NCBI GenBank assembly: GCA_963712655.1
Contig: CAVQIT010000008.1
Coordinates: forward strand, 868,001 to 932,000
DNA from: Pollutimonas sp963712655
Lineage (GTDB): Bacteria > Pseudomonadota > Gammaproteobacteria > Burkholderiales > Burkholderiaceae_B
Direction of reading: 5' to 3'
DNA length: 64,000 nucleotides
The first letter of the stretch is position 1. Every line of letters begins with the position of its first letter. The notes beneath the pieces were generated by a model. That model was given only the letters and a program-made list of their open reading frames with translations. It was not told where the DNA came from and did no database searches. Of this stretch, positions 50,764 through 59,927 are shown in pieces. A program made the translations under genes and the position numbers.

Positions 50764-51705
50764 ATGACCGCAACCCCCCGAAAACTCGGCCTGGCCGTCG
50801 CCCAAATGGGGCCGGTCAATCTGGCGGACGACCGAGCCAGTGTCGTCAGGCGGCTGATCGATATGATGCGCGAGGCGCATGGCCGAAAATCCGATTTCGT
50901 GGTTTTTCCCGAAATGGCCCTGACCACGTTCTTTCCCCGATACTGGATGACGATGCAGGAGGCGGAGCAGCGCTACTTCGAAGCGAGCATGCCCAATGAG
51001 CAGGTGCAGCCCTTGTTCGATGAAGCCAAGAAGCTTGGAATAGGGTTTTACCTTGGCTATGCCGAACTTACCCCGGACGGCCAGCGATTCAATACTGCCA
51101 TCCTGGTGGACAAATCGGCGCGGATTATCGGCAAATACCGCAAGATTCACCTGCCGGGCCACGACGACCACAAACCCGACGCTCCTTTTCAGCATCTGGA
51201 GAAAAAGTATTTTGATGTCGGCAACGAAACGTTCGGCGTGTGGGATGTCGATCAAGCCAAGATGGGCATGTGTTTATGCAATGACCGGCGCTGGCCTGAA
51301 ACCTGGCGCGTGATGTCCCTGCAAAGCGCGGAAGTGGTCGTGCTTGGCTACAACACGCCTTCGCAAAACATTCATTGGCCGGAGCCCGTGCACCTGAGGA
51401 TGCATCATCATCTGATCACCTTGCAGGCGAGCGCCTATCAGAATTGCGTCTGGGCGGCCGCGGCCGCAAAGTGCGGTTCCGAGGACGGCCATCACATGAT
51501 AGGCGGGTCTGTGATTGTCGCTCCGACAGGAGAGATCGTCGCGCAGGCCAGCACCGAGGATGACGAAGTGATTGCGTTCAGCGCCGACCTCGCCTTGGGG
51601 GACGCTTTTAGAAAGAATGTCTTTGACTTCGCCCGCCATCGCCGTCCCGAGCATTACCAGATTATCGTGGACAGGGTCGGGCCGGGCGCGCCGTTGGAGC
51701 GTTGA
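50764..51705 (+). CDS. N-carbamoyl-D-amino-acid hydrolase (D-carbamoylase), nitrilase superfamily
   Basis: A 313-residue enzyme from ATG 50764; the frame starts at 50722, but the shorter protein matches the family. The catalytic triad is clear at the positions known for Agrobacterium D-carbamoylase: Glu50 (VVFPEMALTTFFPR), Lys127 (GKYRKIHLPGH) and Cys172 (MGMCLCNDRRWPETWR). YLGYAELTPDGQRFNT and PFQHLEKKYF are further characteristic blocks. It hydrolyses N-carbamoyl-D-amino acids to D-amino acids, NH3 and CO2. No hydantoinase is in the window, so the source of the substrate is open. Confidence 0.93.
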   Translation: MTATPRKLGLAVAQMGPVNLADDRASVVRRLIDMMREAHGRKSDFVVFPEMALTTFFPRYWMTMQEAEQRYFEASMPNEQVQPLFDEAKKLGIGFYLGYAELTPDGQRFNTAILVDKSARIIGKYRKIHLPGHDDHKPDAPFQHLEKKYFDVGNETFGVWDVDQAKMGMCLCNDRRWPETWRVMSLQSAEVVVLGYNTPSQNIHWPEPVHLRMHHHLITLQASAYQNCVWAAAAAKCGSEDGHHMIGGSVIVAPTGEIVAQASTEDDEVIAFSADLALGDAFRKNVFDFARHRRPEHYQIIVDRVGPGAPLER

Positions 51706-51748
51706 CGGCCGGAATCCCCACCGCCGCCTCATTGCGCCGCGGCTGCCG

Positions 51749-52435
51749 TTATAGCGCCAAGCCGGGAAAGCGCTGGACGTAAAACGTTTTCCATTCAAGC
51801 AGGTGATGCTCCATGGCGTCCGCCGCGGCCTTGCCGTCGCGGGCGCTTAATGCATCCAGGATAGCCTGGTGTTCGTGCAATGCCTGGGGAATCAGATCCG
51901 CTGTCATGCGCAGTCGGTTCAAGGCGTGGTGCACCATCCGGTAGCGGCGAATATCGGCGGCAAGCCGTGTGCTGCCGCAGCTCGAAGCGATGGCGTCGTG
52001 GAAGGCATCGTCAAAATCCGCCCATTGCGATAGCGCGTCGTCCGGCGCGGCGGGCTTGGCCAGTTCTTCGGCGGCCGCGGACAAAGCCGCCAGGCTCGAG
52101 CGGTCGATGCGCGATGCCGATCGGCGCGCCGCTTCGCATTCCAGCAAACGCCTCATGTCGAAGATTTCTTTGACATCGCTGCGCGTTACGCGCGCTATCA
52201 CGGGCCTGTGGTTCGCTTCCTGGGTGACCAGCCCATCCTTTACCAATTGCAGCACCGCATTATGCACAGGCGTACGGGATACGCCTAGGCGCTCGGCAAG
52301 CTGTTTTTCGCTCACGATAGAGCCGGGCGCCAACTGCCCGGTAAGGATCAGGTCGACCAATCCGCGATACACACTTTGAGTCACTGAGGGTTCGCGCACG
52401 GGCGTTGTTTGCGTCGGGAGTGAGTTAGCGATCAT
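51749..52435 (-). CDS. GntR-family (FCD) regulator of the sugar-acid operon
   Basis: A 228-residue regulator from ATG 52435; the longer frame (to 52534) overlaps promoter sequence. The winged helix is SVYRGLVDLILTGQLAPGSIVSEKQLAERLGVSRTPVHNAVLQLVKDG. The FCD domain includes DAFHDAIASSCGSTRLAADI with metal-ligand Asp/His. It is divergent from the DUF1537 kinase operon and likely represses it, possibly through the repeat in 52501-52524. Confidence 0.92.
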   Translation of the reverse strand: MIANSLPTQTTPVREPSVTQSVYRGLVDLILTGQLAPGSIVSEKQLAERLGVSRTPVHNAVLQLVKDGLVTQEANHRPVIARVTRSDVKEIFDMRRLLECEAARRSASRIDRSSLAALSAAAEELAKPAAPDDALSQWADFDDAFHDAIASSCGSTRLAADIRRYRMVHHALNRLRMTADLIPQALHEHQAILDALSARDGKAAADAMEHHLLEWKTFYVQRFPGLAL

Positions 52436-52480
52436 GGGCTCAAAAGAGATTGAAAGGTGAATAAGTATAAGTCCTGATGT

Positions 52481-52524
52481 TTGACTTGCGCATTCCGTTT
52501 CTATAATATGCATGCACTTTATAG
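52481..52524 (+). promoter_or_regulatory. Promoter and inverted repeat of the sugar-acid operon
   Basis: -35 TTGACT (52481-52486) with -10 TAATAT (52504-52509, 17-base spacer) or the overlapping TATAAT (52502-52507, 15-base spacer). An inverted repeat CTATAA-N12-TTATAG (52501-52524) spans the -10 and start site and encloses ATGCATGCA, a plausible GntR operator. Confidence 0.55.
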
Positions 52525-52540
52525 ATAAGTACACGCATTA

Positions 52541-53773
52541 ATGAATTTTCGCATCATCGCCGATGATCTCTCGGGCGCTTGCGACTGCGCCGCCGCCTTT
52601 GCCGCCACCGCCAATATTGTGGTGCCGGTTTATCTGGATAAGGCTCTTGCCGGCGCCAGGCGCTACGCACTCGATACGGACACGCGAGCCCATGAGGCCG
52701 GTGCCGCGTCCACCCTTGTCCGCCAAGCCACGGCGCGCGCGATGGCAAACGGCACGGAGACGCTCTTGTTCAAGAAAATCGACTCGACTCTGCGGGGGCA
52801 TATCGGCCAGGAATTGCTTGCGGCGCTTTGCGCCGAACCGGCTTTCGACGCGGCGGTCATTGCGCCCGCTTTTCCTGAACAACAGCGCAGCCTTGCCGGC
52901 GGAAAGCTTTTCGTCGAAGGGCGCCCCATTCCCCGGGGGGCGCCGTCCGATCTTGTGGAAATGATGAAATCCGTCGGTCTGCGCACGGTACTGCTGGGCA
53001 ATGGGCCGGGCGATCCGGCGCCGCTCGCTGCAAGCATTGCGCAGGCTGTACGCAATGGAGTCCGGGCCGTGGTGGTCGATGCCGCCGATGCGGAAGATCT
53101 CTTGCGCCTTGCAAAAGCTATTGTTTCGCCAAGATCCAGTCGCCTGCTGGTGGCTGGCTCGGCGGGGTTGGCGCGGGCCTTGGCAACCGTCATGACAGGC
53201 AAAGATGCCGCTACGCCAAGCGCCAGGCGGCCGGTGTTTACGCCCGGAGCGGGCCCCGCCATTGCCGTGGTCGGCAGCTTTTCGCAGACATCACGGCGGC
53301 AGTTGAGCCAGCTTGTCGTTCATCGGCGCGCGCATGTTGTGCAGTGCGAGCCGGATCATTGGATGGACCAGGCGGGCGGCCCGCGGGGCGACGCCTTGCG
53401 TCATGCGGAGCGGCTGATCGACCAAGGCGAAAATGTGGTGTTCGCAATCAGCGGCGCTCCGGCTGCGGGGTTCTCCAGAGGCCTGGTGCGCGCCATGGCA
53501 ATTGCGGTAAGCCCCTTGCTGCGCCGGGCGTCCGCTTTGCTGCTTACCGGCGGCGATACCGCCCGAGCGGTCCTGGACAGCCTGCATGTCGATTGCCTCG
53601 ATGTGTCCGGCGAGCTCGAACCCGGTATATCGATCAGCCGCAGCGTATCGATACCCGCCACGCAAATCTTGATCAAGGCCGGCGGCTTTGGCGATCAAAA
53701 CACATTGCGCCGTGTTTTTGATCACATCGACCTCCACCGGCCCGCCCCCCACGATAGAAAGGTGCCAGTCTGA
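52541..53773 (+). CDS. Four-carbon acid sugar kinase (DUF1537 / OtnK-DtnK family)
   Basis: A 410-residue kinase. The N-terminal sugar-acid-binding domain opens FRIIADDLSGACDCAAAFA and contains LFKKIDSTLRGHIGQEL, the family's K-x-D-S-T-L-R-G motif. The C-terminal nucleotide domain has LLTGGDTARAVLDSL. Characterised members phosphorylate D-threonate, D-erythronate or L-threonate at C4. The next gene is a PdxA-like dehydrogenase, the arrangement of DtnK-PdxA2 for D-threonate breakdown to dihydroxyacetone phosphate. It is the first gene after the GntR-controlled promoter. Confidence 0.93.
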   Translation: MNFRIIADDLSGACDCAAAFAATANIVVPVYLDKALAGARRYALDTDTRAHEAGAASTLVRQATARAMANGTETLLFKKIDSTLRGHIGQELLAALCAEPAFDAAVIAPAFPEQQRSLAGGKLFVEGRPIPRGAPSDLVEMMKSVGLRTVLLGNGPGDPAPLAASIAQAVRNGVRAVVVDAADAEDLLRLAKAIVSPRSSRLLVAGSAGLARALATVMTGKDAATPSARRPVFTPGAGPAIAVVGSFSQTSRRQLSQLVVHRRAHVVQCEPDHWMDQAGGPRGDALRHAERLIDQGENVVFAISGAPAAGFSRGLVRAMAIAVSPLLRRASALLLTGGDTARAVLDSLHVDCLDVSGELEPGISISRSVSIPATQILIKAGGFGDQNTLRRVFDHIDLHRPAPHDRKVPV

Positions 53774-54792
53774 AAACCGCAAACATCACTTCCCCCATTG
53801 TCCTGCTTACCATGGGCGACCCGGCAGGCGTCGGGCCCGAGGTCGTCGTCAAAGCCTTGGGCAACGATTCGTTGTTTTCGCGCATGCGTCCATTAGTCGT
53901 GGGCGATGCCAAACGGCTGGAACAGGCGCGGGCCATCGTCGCATCGCACGCCGTCATCCGCTCTGTCGACAAGCCCGGCGATGCCCTGTTCCAACCGGGG
54001 GCCATCGACTGCCTGGACCTGGCCGTGGTTCCGTCCGATATGCCTTTCGGAAAATTATCCGCGCAGGGCGGCGAGGCCGCCTACCGGTTCATTGCGAAAG
54101 CCGTCGAACTCGCCATGTCGGGACAGGGCGGCGCCATTTGCACGGCGCCCTTGAACAAGGAAGCCCTGCACGCCGCGGGCCACCGATATCCGGGGCATAC
54201 CGAATTGCTGGCCCACCTGAGCGGCACGCCAGAGGTTTCCATGATGCTCGTGGGTCCGAAGCTGCGAGTCATCCACGTCACCACCCATATCGGGCTGCTC
54301 GACGCCATTGAGCGTATCGAGCCGGGCCTGGTCGAACGCACCATACGCCGCGGGCACGAGCTGCTGCGCCGCGCCGGCATTGCGGCGCCCCGCATTGCCG
54401 TTTGCGGCATCAATCCCCATGCGGGCGAGTCCGGCCTGTTCGGCCGGGGGGAAGAAAGCGAAAAGATAGCGCCGGCCATAGCGAATTGCCGTGCGGGGGG
54501 GATAGATGTGCAAGGGCCTTTGCCCGCGGACACCTTGTTTTTCCGCGCGACGCGGGGCGACTTCGACCTGGTCGTGGCGATGTATCACGATCAGGGCCAT
54601 GGCCCTGTCAAAGTCCTCGGCCTGGATGCCGGTGTCAATGTCACAGTGGGCTTGCCCTTTGTCCGAACGTCGGTCGATCACGGCACCGCGTTCGACATTG
54701 CGGGAACGGGCCGCGCTGAAGAAGGAAGTATGGTCGAAGCACTTCGCCTCGCCGCCGAACTATGCCCCGATACGGGGCATGGCAACGATTAA
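53770..54792 (+). CDS. PdxA-family 4-phosphate dehydrogenase (PdxA2-like), apparent CTG start
   Basis: A ~340-residue NAD-dependent oxidative decarboxylase. LTMGDPAGVGPEVVVKAL is the family start. Metal-binding His residues are in HRYPGHTELLAHL, HVTTHIGLLDAI and MYHDQGHGPVKVLG. Between the in-frame TAG at 53755 and ATG 53812 there is no ATG, GTG or TTG. Starting at ATG 53812 would delete the first beta-strand (SPIVLLT). CTG 53770 fits: AAAGGTG is 7 bases upstream and it overlaps the kinase stop as CTGA. It should convert 4-phospho-D-threonate (or -erythronate) to dihydroxyacetone phosphate and CO2. If only ATG is accepted, the CDS is 53812-54792. Confidence 0.87.
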   Translation: MKTANITSPIVLLTMGDPAGVGPEVVVKALGNDSLFSRMRPLVVGDAKRLEQARAIVASHAVIRSVDKPGDALFQPGAIDCLDLAVVPSDMPFGKLSAQGGEAAYRFIAKAVELAMSGQGGAICTAPLNKEALHAAGHRYPGHTELLAHLSGTPEVSMMLVGPKLRVIHVTTHIGLLDAIERIEPGLVERTIRRGHELLRRAGIAAPRIAVCGINPHAGESGLFGRGEESEKIAPAIANCRAGGIDVQGPLPADTLFFRATRGDFDLVVAMYHDQGHGPVKVLGLDAGVNVTVGLPFVRTSVDHGTAFDIAGTGRAEEGSMVEALRLAAELCPDTGHGND

Positions 54793-54803
54793 AGGAGAAA
54801 CGA

Positions 54804-56216
54804 ATGAGTAAATACGATATTGAACAGGAAACCGATGTATTGGTCATGGGTGGAGGAACCTCCGGCGTGGGCGCCGCCGTCGCGGCATCGCGCGCGGGCG
54901 CCAAAACGCTGATCGTCGAGCGCTATGGGTTCCTGGGCGGGGTGGCGAACGTGGGCCTTTGCCTTCATACCTTTCACAGCAGCTACGGAGAGCGCGTCGT
55001 GGCGGGTTTGCCATGGGAAATGATAGAGCGCATGAAAGCCCTGGGCGGCTCGACAGGCCCCGTGTGGATCGAAAATGCCCATATGCAGACAACGACGCCG
55101 ATAGACGTCGAGGCAATGAAATACGTTACGCAAGAGATGATCCTGCAGTCGGGCGGCAAAATCCTTTATCACACCACGCCGCTCGAAGTGATCATGGAGG
55201 ACGGGCGGGTCGCCGGCGTCATTCTATTGACCAAAGGCGGGAAAATGCGCATCCGCGCGAAAGTGGTGATCGATTGCACAGGTGACGGCGACATCGCGAC
55301 CTGGGCCGGCGTGCCTTACGAAAAAGGCCGCGTCTCCGACAAGAAGATGCAGCGCATGTCCCTGGTCTTCAAGATGGGCAATGTCGACGTGCCCAAGATG
55401 TATGCGGCCATCGGCAAAGGCGCCGCCTGGGCTCCGCTGCCCAATGGGGGGCAGTCCTATCCGGTGTGGTGGTCGGCCACGCTCGAGAAATACGCCGACA
55501 TTGTCAAACAGGAAGACCTTTTCCTGGGTACCGACGAATTCTGGGGCAATACGGTTCATGCCCGGGAGACCAATATCAACGCGTCCCGCCTGCAAGGACT
55601 GGACGGCACCAACTCCACGGATCTTACGACCGGCGAGGTCGAGGGCAAGCGCCAGGTGTTCAAGCTGGCCGATATGCTGCGCAAGCACGTGCCCGGTTTC
55701 GAGGACAGCCATATCCAGGCCACCGCGCCATTCATCGGGGTGCGCGAAACGCGCCGCATGGTGGGCGACTATCAACTCAATGCCGACGATTGCGTGACCG
55801 GGCGCAAGTTCGACGACGGTATCGCCAAAGTCGGGTATCCCATCGACATCCATGACCCCAGCAGCGGCAAAACCTTGTTTACCCCTATCAAAGGCGAGGA
55901 CGGCTCATACGATATTCCTTATCGCTGCATGTTGCCGAAGAACATAGAGGGCTTGCTGCTGGCCGGCCGATGCATCTCGACGACACACGAGGCAATGGCT
56001 TCCACCCGGACCATGATCACCGGAATGATGGTCGGCGAAGCCGCGGGAACCGCGGCGGCAATAGCTGTCCGAAGCAACACCGCGGTACGCAAGGTCGATG
56101 CCGGCGAATTGCGCGCGGCGTTGCGCAAACAGGGCGTGCACCTGGACGTGGGGCCTGTGCCCGGCAGCGAGGCGGAAACCAGCCAGGCACGCGCCCGCGC
56201 GGCCCGCGCATCGTAG
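54804..56216 (+). CDS. FAD-dependent oxidoreductase (FAD_oxidored family)
   Basis: A 470-residue flavoprotein from ATG 54804, with AAAGGAG 6 bases before. The dinucleotide-binding motif is VLVMGGGTSGVGAAVAASRAG, followed by ERYGFLGGVANVG, the FAD-contacting VVIDCTGDGDIATWAG and the C-terminal GLLLAGRCISTTHEAMASTR. This family (PF12831-like) includes enzymes on organic acids and cyclic compounds; no substrate is defined. Position within the kinase-PdxA operon suggests it oxidises a precursor sugar acid or aldehyde, perhaps generating the kinase substrate (inference). Confidence 0.88.
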   Translation: MSKYDIEQETDVLVMGGGTSGVGAAVAASRAGAKTLIVERYGFLGGVANVGLCLHTFHSSYGERVVAGLPWEMIERMKALGGSTGPVWIENAHMQTTTPIDVEAMKYVTQEMILQSGGKILYHTTPLEVIMEDGRVAGVILLTKGGKMRIRAKVVIDCTGDGDIATWAGVPYEKGRVSDKKMQRMSLVFKMGNVDVPKMYAAIGKGAAWAPLPNGGQSYPVWWSATLEKYADIVKQEDLFLGTDEFWGNTVHARETNINASRLQGLDGTNSTDLTTGEVEGKRQVFKLADMLRKHVPGFEDSHIQATAPFIGVRETRRMVGDYQLNADDCVTGRKFDDGIAKVGYPIDIHDPSSGKTLFTPIKGEDGSYDIPYRCMLPKNIEGLLLAGRCISTTHEAMASTRTMITGMMVGEAAGTAAAIAVRSNTAVRKVDAGELRAALRKQGVHLDVGPVPGSEAETSQARARAARAS

Positions 56217-56268
56217 CCGCGAGAGCACGAGCCGGCATACGGCTCGCCAAAATAACAGGAGACAAAAC

Positions 56269-57252
56269 ATGAAACATATTCTTCCGAAATTACTCGCCGG
56301 CCTGGCGGGCATCGCCTTGCTGGCGCCGGGCGCGTCGGCGCTCGCCGCCAGCGCTTATCCGTCGAAACCGGTCACCATCGTCCTGGGTCTTGCCCCTGGC
56401 GGCATGAATGATATCGTTGCGCGTTCGCTCAGCGAGGAACTGGCCGGGAAACTGGGTCAGCCGGTAGTGGTTGAAAACCGGGTCGGCGCCGGAGGCACCA
56501 TCGGGGGAGGCTATGCCGCCAGATCCCATCCCGACGGCTACACCTTGTTTCTCGGGGCCATAAGCAATATGGCCATCGCACCTAATCAGTACAAATCGAT
56601 GCCCTATGATCCGCTCAAGGATTTCGTGCCCATCATCCAGTTGGCCTCATCCGCCAACATCCTGGTTGCCTACCCAGGCTCGCCGTACAAAACCGTGAAA
56701 GACGTGATCGCCGCCGCCAAGAAAGATCCTGAGCTGGCCATGTATGCAACCGCGGGAATGGGAACTTCGCCTCACATGGCCGGCGAACTCTTCAACATCA
56801 TGGCGGGTGTGAAACTGCCCAGTGTTCCCTATAAAGGCGACGGGCCGGCGCTTACCGATGTCGCCGGCGGCCAGGTCCTGCTTGCGTTTCCCGCGCTGCC
56901 GGCCGCCATGACCTATATCAAGGCGGGCCGCTTGCGGCCGATTGCGGTAACAAGCAAAACCCGGTCGTCCATGCTGCCCGATGTTCCCACGATCGCGGAG
57001 TCCGGCGTTGCCGGATACGACATGAGTCCATGGGTGGGGCTGTTCGCGCCGGCCGGAACGCCGAAGGAAATCGTGAGCCGCCTCAATCGCGACCTTGCCG
57101 CTATTCTCAAGACGGACAAGATCAAAAAACGGTTCGCCGGCCTTGCCCTCGAGCCCGTGGGCGACACTCCGGCGGAGTTCGGCAGCTTTCTCGGCGAAGA
57201 AATCGTGAAGTGGCGTAAAGTCGCCCAGGCGGCCGGGATCAAGCCGCAATAA
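56269..57252 (+). CDS. Bug-type receptor of the sugar-acid operon
   Basis: A 327-residue Bug protein from ATG 56269 (ACAGGAG upstream); a longer frame begins inside the previous gene and is a shadow. The signal peptide is LLAGLAGIALLAPGASALA. Motifs are KPVTIVLGLAPGGMNDIVAR, VVENRVGAGGTIGGGYAA and HPDGYTLFLG. It closes the operon, pointing to a sugar acid or related carboxylate as ligand. No membrane partner genes follow. Confidence 0.92.
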   Translation: MKHILPKLLAGLAGIALLAPGASALAASAYPSKPVTIVLGLAPGGMNDIVARSLSEELAGKLGQPVVVENRVGAGGTIGGGYAARSHPDGYTLFLGAISNMAIAPNQYKSMPYDPLKDFVPIIQLASSANILVAYPGSPYKTVKDVIAAAKKDPELAMYATAGMGTSPHMAGELFNIMAGVKLPSVPYKGDGPALTDVAGGQVLLAFPALPAAMTYIKAGRLRPIAVTSKTRSSMLPDVPTIAESGVAGYDMSPWVGLFAPAGTPKEIVSRLNRDLAAILKTDKIKKRFAGLALEPVGDTPAEFGSFLGEEIVKWRKVAQAAGIKPQ

Positions 57253-57332
57253 GCCATGCGGGAAGGCTATCGCCCGCCGCCGGTCCGTGCCATGGCGTCT
57301 TGCATGGGCGGGCCCGCGGCATTAATCGCGTT

Positions 57333-58889
57333 TCATGGTTTTTTTCGCCGTTTGTCCAGCAGGCGAATATGCGGCGTCCATTCCGTCGCCGCATCGATCG
57401 GGACGACAGGCCGGGGCAGGCGCTTGAAGTCGAAGCGGGACAGTATCGGCGAGGTCAGGCCAGGGGCATCGACATTGACGATTTGCCCTGGCTCGAAGAA
57501 TTCATCGAAAGCGGCGCGGAAATGGCCGCGCGATTTGACCGCCACCGTGCGCGCGGCGGCAATGTCGATACCGAACATTTCGAAGAACATGGGTTCGTGG
57601 CATTGATGGCGGTTGGTGATGACCGCCACTTGCACACCGCCTAGTTGCAGCAAGGCCGATGGGCCGAGATTGAAGCTGCAGCCGGCCAGTTGCCCTCGCC
57701 GCCCGACGCCTTTGCCGGAATGCAGCCGCAGCACTGTGGCGGGGGCTTCGAAGGCATCCGAGTAGTTGGTGGTTTCGGTGCGATTGAAGCGAGCGGTAAA
57801 CAAGGCCCCTGTCCCCAGAGCATGGGCCTCGGCGCTGAGTTGCGGGTCGGTTACCACGCCCAGCACGGCGCCGCGTACGTTTTCTTTCAACAGCGCCTGC
57901 AGCAGGTATGGTGTGTTGCCGCGTCCGCCGCCGCCGGGATTGTCGGCCACATCGGCCAATAGGACAGCGGGCGCGGCGCTATCTTCGCCGGCTTTTTTGG
58001 CCAGTTGCACGGCCTGCGCCAAAGGCATCAGATCGGGAGTGAAGGCAGCGCGGCCCTGCCATGCGGGGGCGGCGATATCCAATGCAATCCTGCGCGCGAG
58101 TTCGGCGTTGTCGCGGGTTGAAACGATTACCGTCAAACCATTCTTGGGCGTATCGCCGTAGGCGAACCCGCCCACCACCGAAATATTGACGATGCGCGAG
58201 TCATCCAGCGCTTCCGCCGCCTGGATCATGTCGGCGTAGGGGCCGGTGCCGGGAGCGGTCAGCAACTGTGTCGGCGGTGCGCAAACCGGCATGCGCACGT
58301 GGGCGACGGTTATGTGCACGCCTTGCATCAGCTCGATGAGTATCTCGGCCGCTTCCGCGCCGCGTTCGGCCATGTCGGTATGCGGATTGCGCCGATAGGA
58401 AATCAGAGTATCCACGTGGTCGACCATGCGATCGGACACATTGGCGTGCAGGTCGACGGTGGCGACGATGGGAATCGCGGGACCCGCGACCGACCGGGCC
58501 ATTTCGAAGACGGCGCCGTCCGGGTCATCTTCTTCGGTGGTGATGGCCGCGCCATGTTCGCAGATATAAATGGCGTCCAGCGGCATGGCGGCGCGCAGCT
58601 CGCGCTCCATGATGGCCAGGGTTTCCGCGAAGAAGGCATGGTCGACCGGGCCGCCCGACTCGGCATTGGCAAAGAGGATGGGAACGGGCGTCCATGCGCC
58701 GTTGGCATCCATGCGGCGGATAAAGGCGGGAATCTCGGGAGTGATGGCGGGCGCCGGGCTACGGGCGTCGGCCAGCAAGCGGTCGCCGGCTAGATAGGCG
58801 CGGCCGACGAAGTCGGCCCGCGTGGATACCGGCGCAAAACGGTTCGATTCGATGGCGAAGCCAAGAATCGCAATTCTGGAGGTGGACAT
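57333..58889 (-). CDS. M81-family metallopeptidase (MlrC, microcystin-degradation type)
   Basis: A 518-residue MlrC-like protein. Conserved residues are EHGAAITTEEDDPDGAVFE, VATVDLHANVSDRMV and YRRNPHTDMAERG, together a zinc site (H, D, H). The second domain has LLADVADNPGGGGRGNTPYLL, equivalent to the family's D-N-P-G-G-G. MlrC cleaves the linearised microcystin tetrapeptide; most relatives have unknown peptides or amides as substrate. It is the last gene of the operon DSD1-like lyase - RidA - Bug - MlrC, 12 bases after Bug. Confidence 0.9.
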   Translation of the reverse strand: MSTSRIAILGFAIESNRFAPVSTRADFVGRAYLAGDRLLADARSPAPAITPEIPAFIRRMDANGAWTPVPILFANAESGGPVDHAFFAETLAIMERELRAAMPLDAIYICEHGAAITTEEDDPDGAVFEMARSVAGPAIPIVATVDLHANVSDRMVDHVDTLISYRRNPHTDMAERGAEAAEILIELMQGVHITVAHVRMPVCAPPTQLLTAPGTGPYADMIQAAEALDDSRIVNISVVGGFAYGDTPKNGLTVIVSTRDNAELARRIALDIAAPAWQGRAAFTPDLMPLAQAVQLAKKAGEDSAAPAVLLADVADNPGGGGRGNTPYLLQALLKENVRGAVLGVVTDPQLSAEAHALGTGALFTARFNRTETTNYSDAFEAPATVLRLHSGKGVGRRGQLAGCSFNLGPSALLQLGGVQVAVITNRHQCHEPMFFEMFGIDIAAARTVAVKSRGHFRAAFDEFFEPGQIVNVDAPGLTSPILSRFDFKRLPRPVVPIDAATEWTPHIRLLDKRRKKP

Positions 58890-58901
58890 GGTGGGAGGAG
58901 C

Positions 58902-59903
58902 TCAGTTCTGTTTTGGAATATTCGCGGTTTCGATGACCTGGGCCCATTTTTTCCGTTCGCTGGCGATGAAGCGGACAAAGTCCGCGCGGTTCCCTGTGCC
59001 CGGCCATGCATTGGCATTGGCCAGGTCCTTGCTCAGGCTTTCGGTCTTGAGTACTTTTTCCAGCGTGGCGCTCAACTGGTCGACGATGGGTTGCGGCGTG
59101 CCTTTGGGAAATACCAGTCCGCCCCACGATATATTCTCGTAGCCTTTCAGCCCGGACTCATCCAGGGTCGGCAAATCGGGGTATTGGGGGAGGCGTTGCT
59201 GGCTGGTGACGGCCAGCGCGCGCAATTTGCCGCTGAGAACCAGCGGCCAGGCGACCGATATATTGCTGAAGGTGTAGTCAAGCCGGCCGCCGGCCAGGTC
59301 GGCAAGGGATGCGGGATCGCCGTTATACGGAATGAACAGCACATCGACGCCGGCCATTTTCTTGAACAGTTCGCCGCCCATGTGGCCGCTGCTGCCGATG
59401 CCCGCCGCGGCATACGATAGCTTGCCGGGCTTTTGCTTGGCCAGGGCTATCAGTTCGGCGACATTCTTGACCGGGGAATCGGCGCGCACCGTCAGCAGGT
59501 TGTAGGTCGAGAACATATGGCCCACAGGAATGAAGTCGTTTTGCGGGTCGTAGGGAAGCTTGGTGAAGAGCCCCGGATTGACCGCCAGAGTGTTGATGTT
59601 GCCGTACCCCAGCGTATACCCGTCCGGTTCGGCGCGGGTGATTTGCGTCATGCCGATATTGCCCGAAGCGCCGGGGCGGTTGTTGATGACGAAGGTGGCC
59701 TTGGAGGCTTGCGCCAGGTGATTCAGCACGATGCGGCTTAATACGTCGGCCGACCCGCCTGCCGCGGAGGCGACGATGACGGTGACGGGCCGCTGGGGCC
59801 AAGGGCCATCGGCGGCCTGCACAGGCAAGGCGGCGGCGCTGATCGCCGCGAAGGCGAAAGCCGCCGATATCCGGCTGAGGATGCTGTGTTTGATTTTCTT
59901 CAT
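58902..59903 (-). CDS. Bug-type receptor of the D-amino-acid lyase operon
   Basis: A 333-residue Bug protein with signal peptide ISAAFAFAAISAAALPVQAA. Family blocks are RPVTVIVASAAGGSADVLSR, FVINNRPGASGNIGMTQIT and EPDGYTLGYGNINTLAVNPGL. The last block, shared with the Bug at 48532-49515 (TIGYGNINTLSVN), suggests that the two bind similar ligands. It lies 24 bases after RidA and 12 before MlrC. Confidence 0.92.
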   Translation of the reverse strand: MKKIKHSILSRISAAFAFAAISAAALPVQAADGPWPQRPVTVIVASAAGGSADVLSRIVLNHLAQASKATFVINNRPGASGNIGMTQITRAEPDGYTLGYGNINTLAVNPGLFTKLPYDPQNDFIPVGHMFSTYNLLTVRADSPVKNVAELIALAKQKPGKLSYAAAGIGSSGHMGGELFKKMAGVDVLFIPYNGDPASLADLAGGRLDYTFSNISVAWPLVLSGKLRALAVTSQQRLPQYPDLPTLDESGLKGYENISWGGLVFPKGTPQPIVDQLSATLEKVLKTESLSKDLANANAWPGTGNRADFVRFIASERKKWAQVIETANIPKQN

Positions 59904-59927
59904 GTTGTCTCCTGGGTTTTTATTGGG

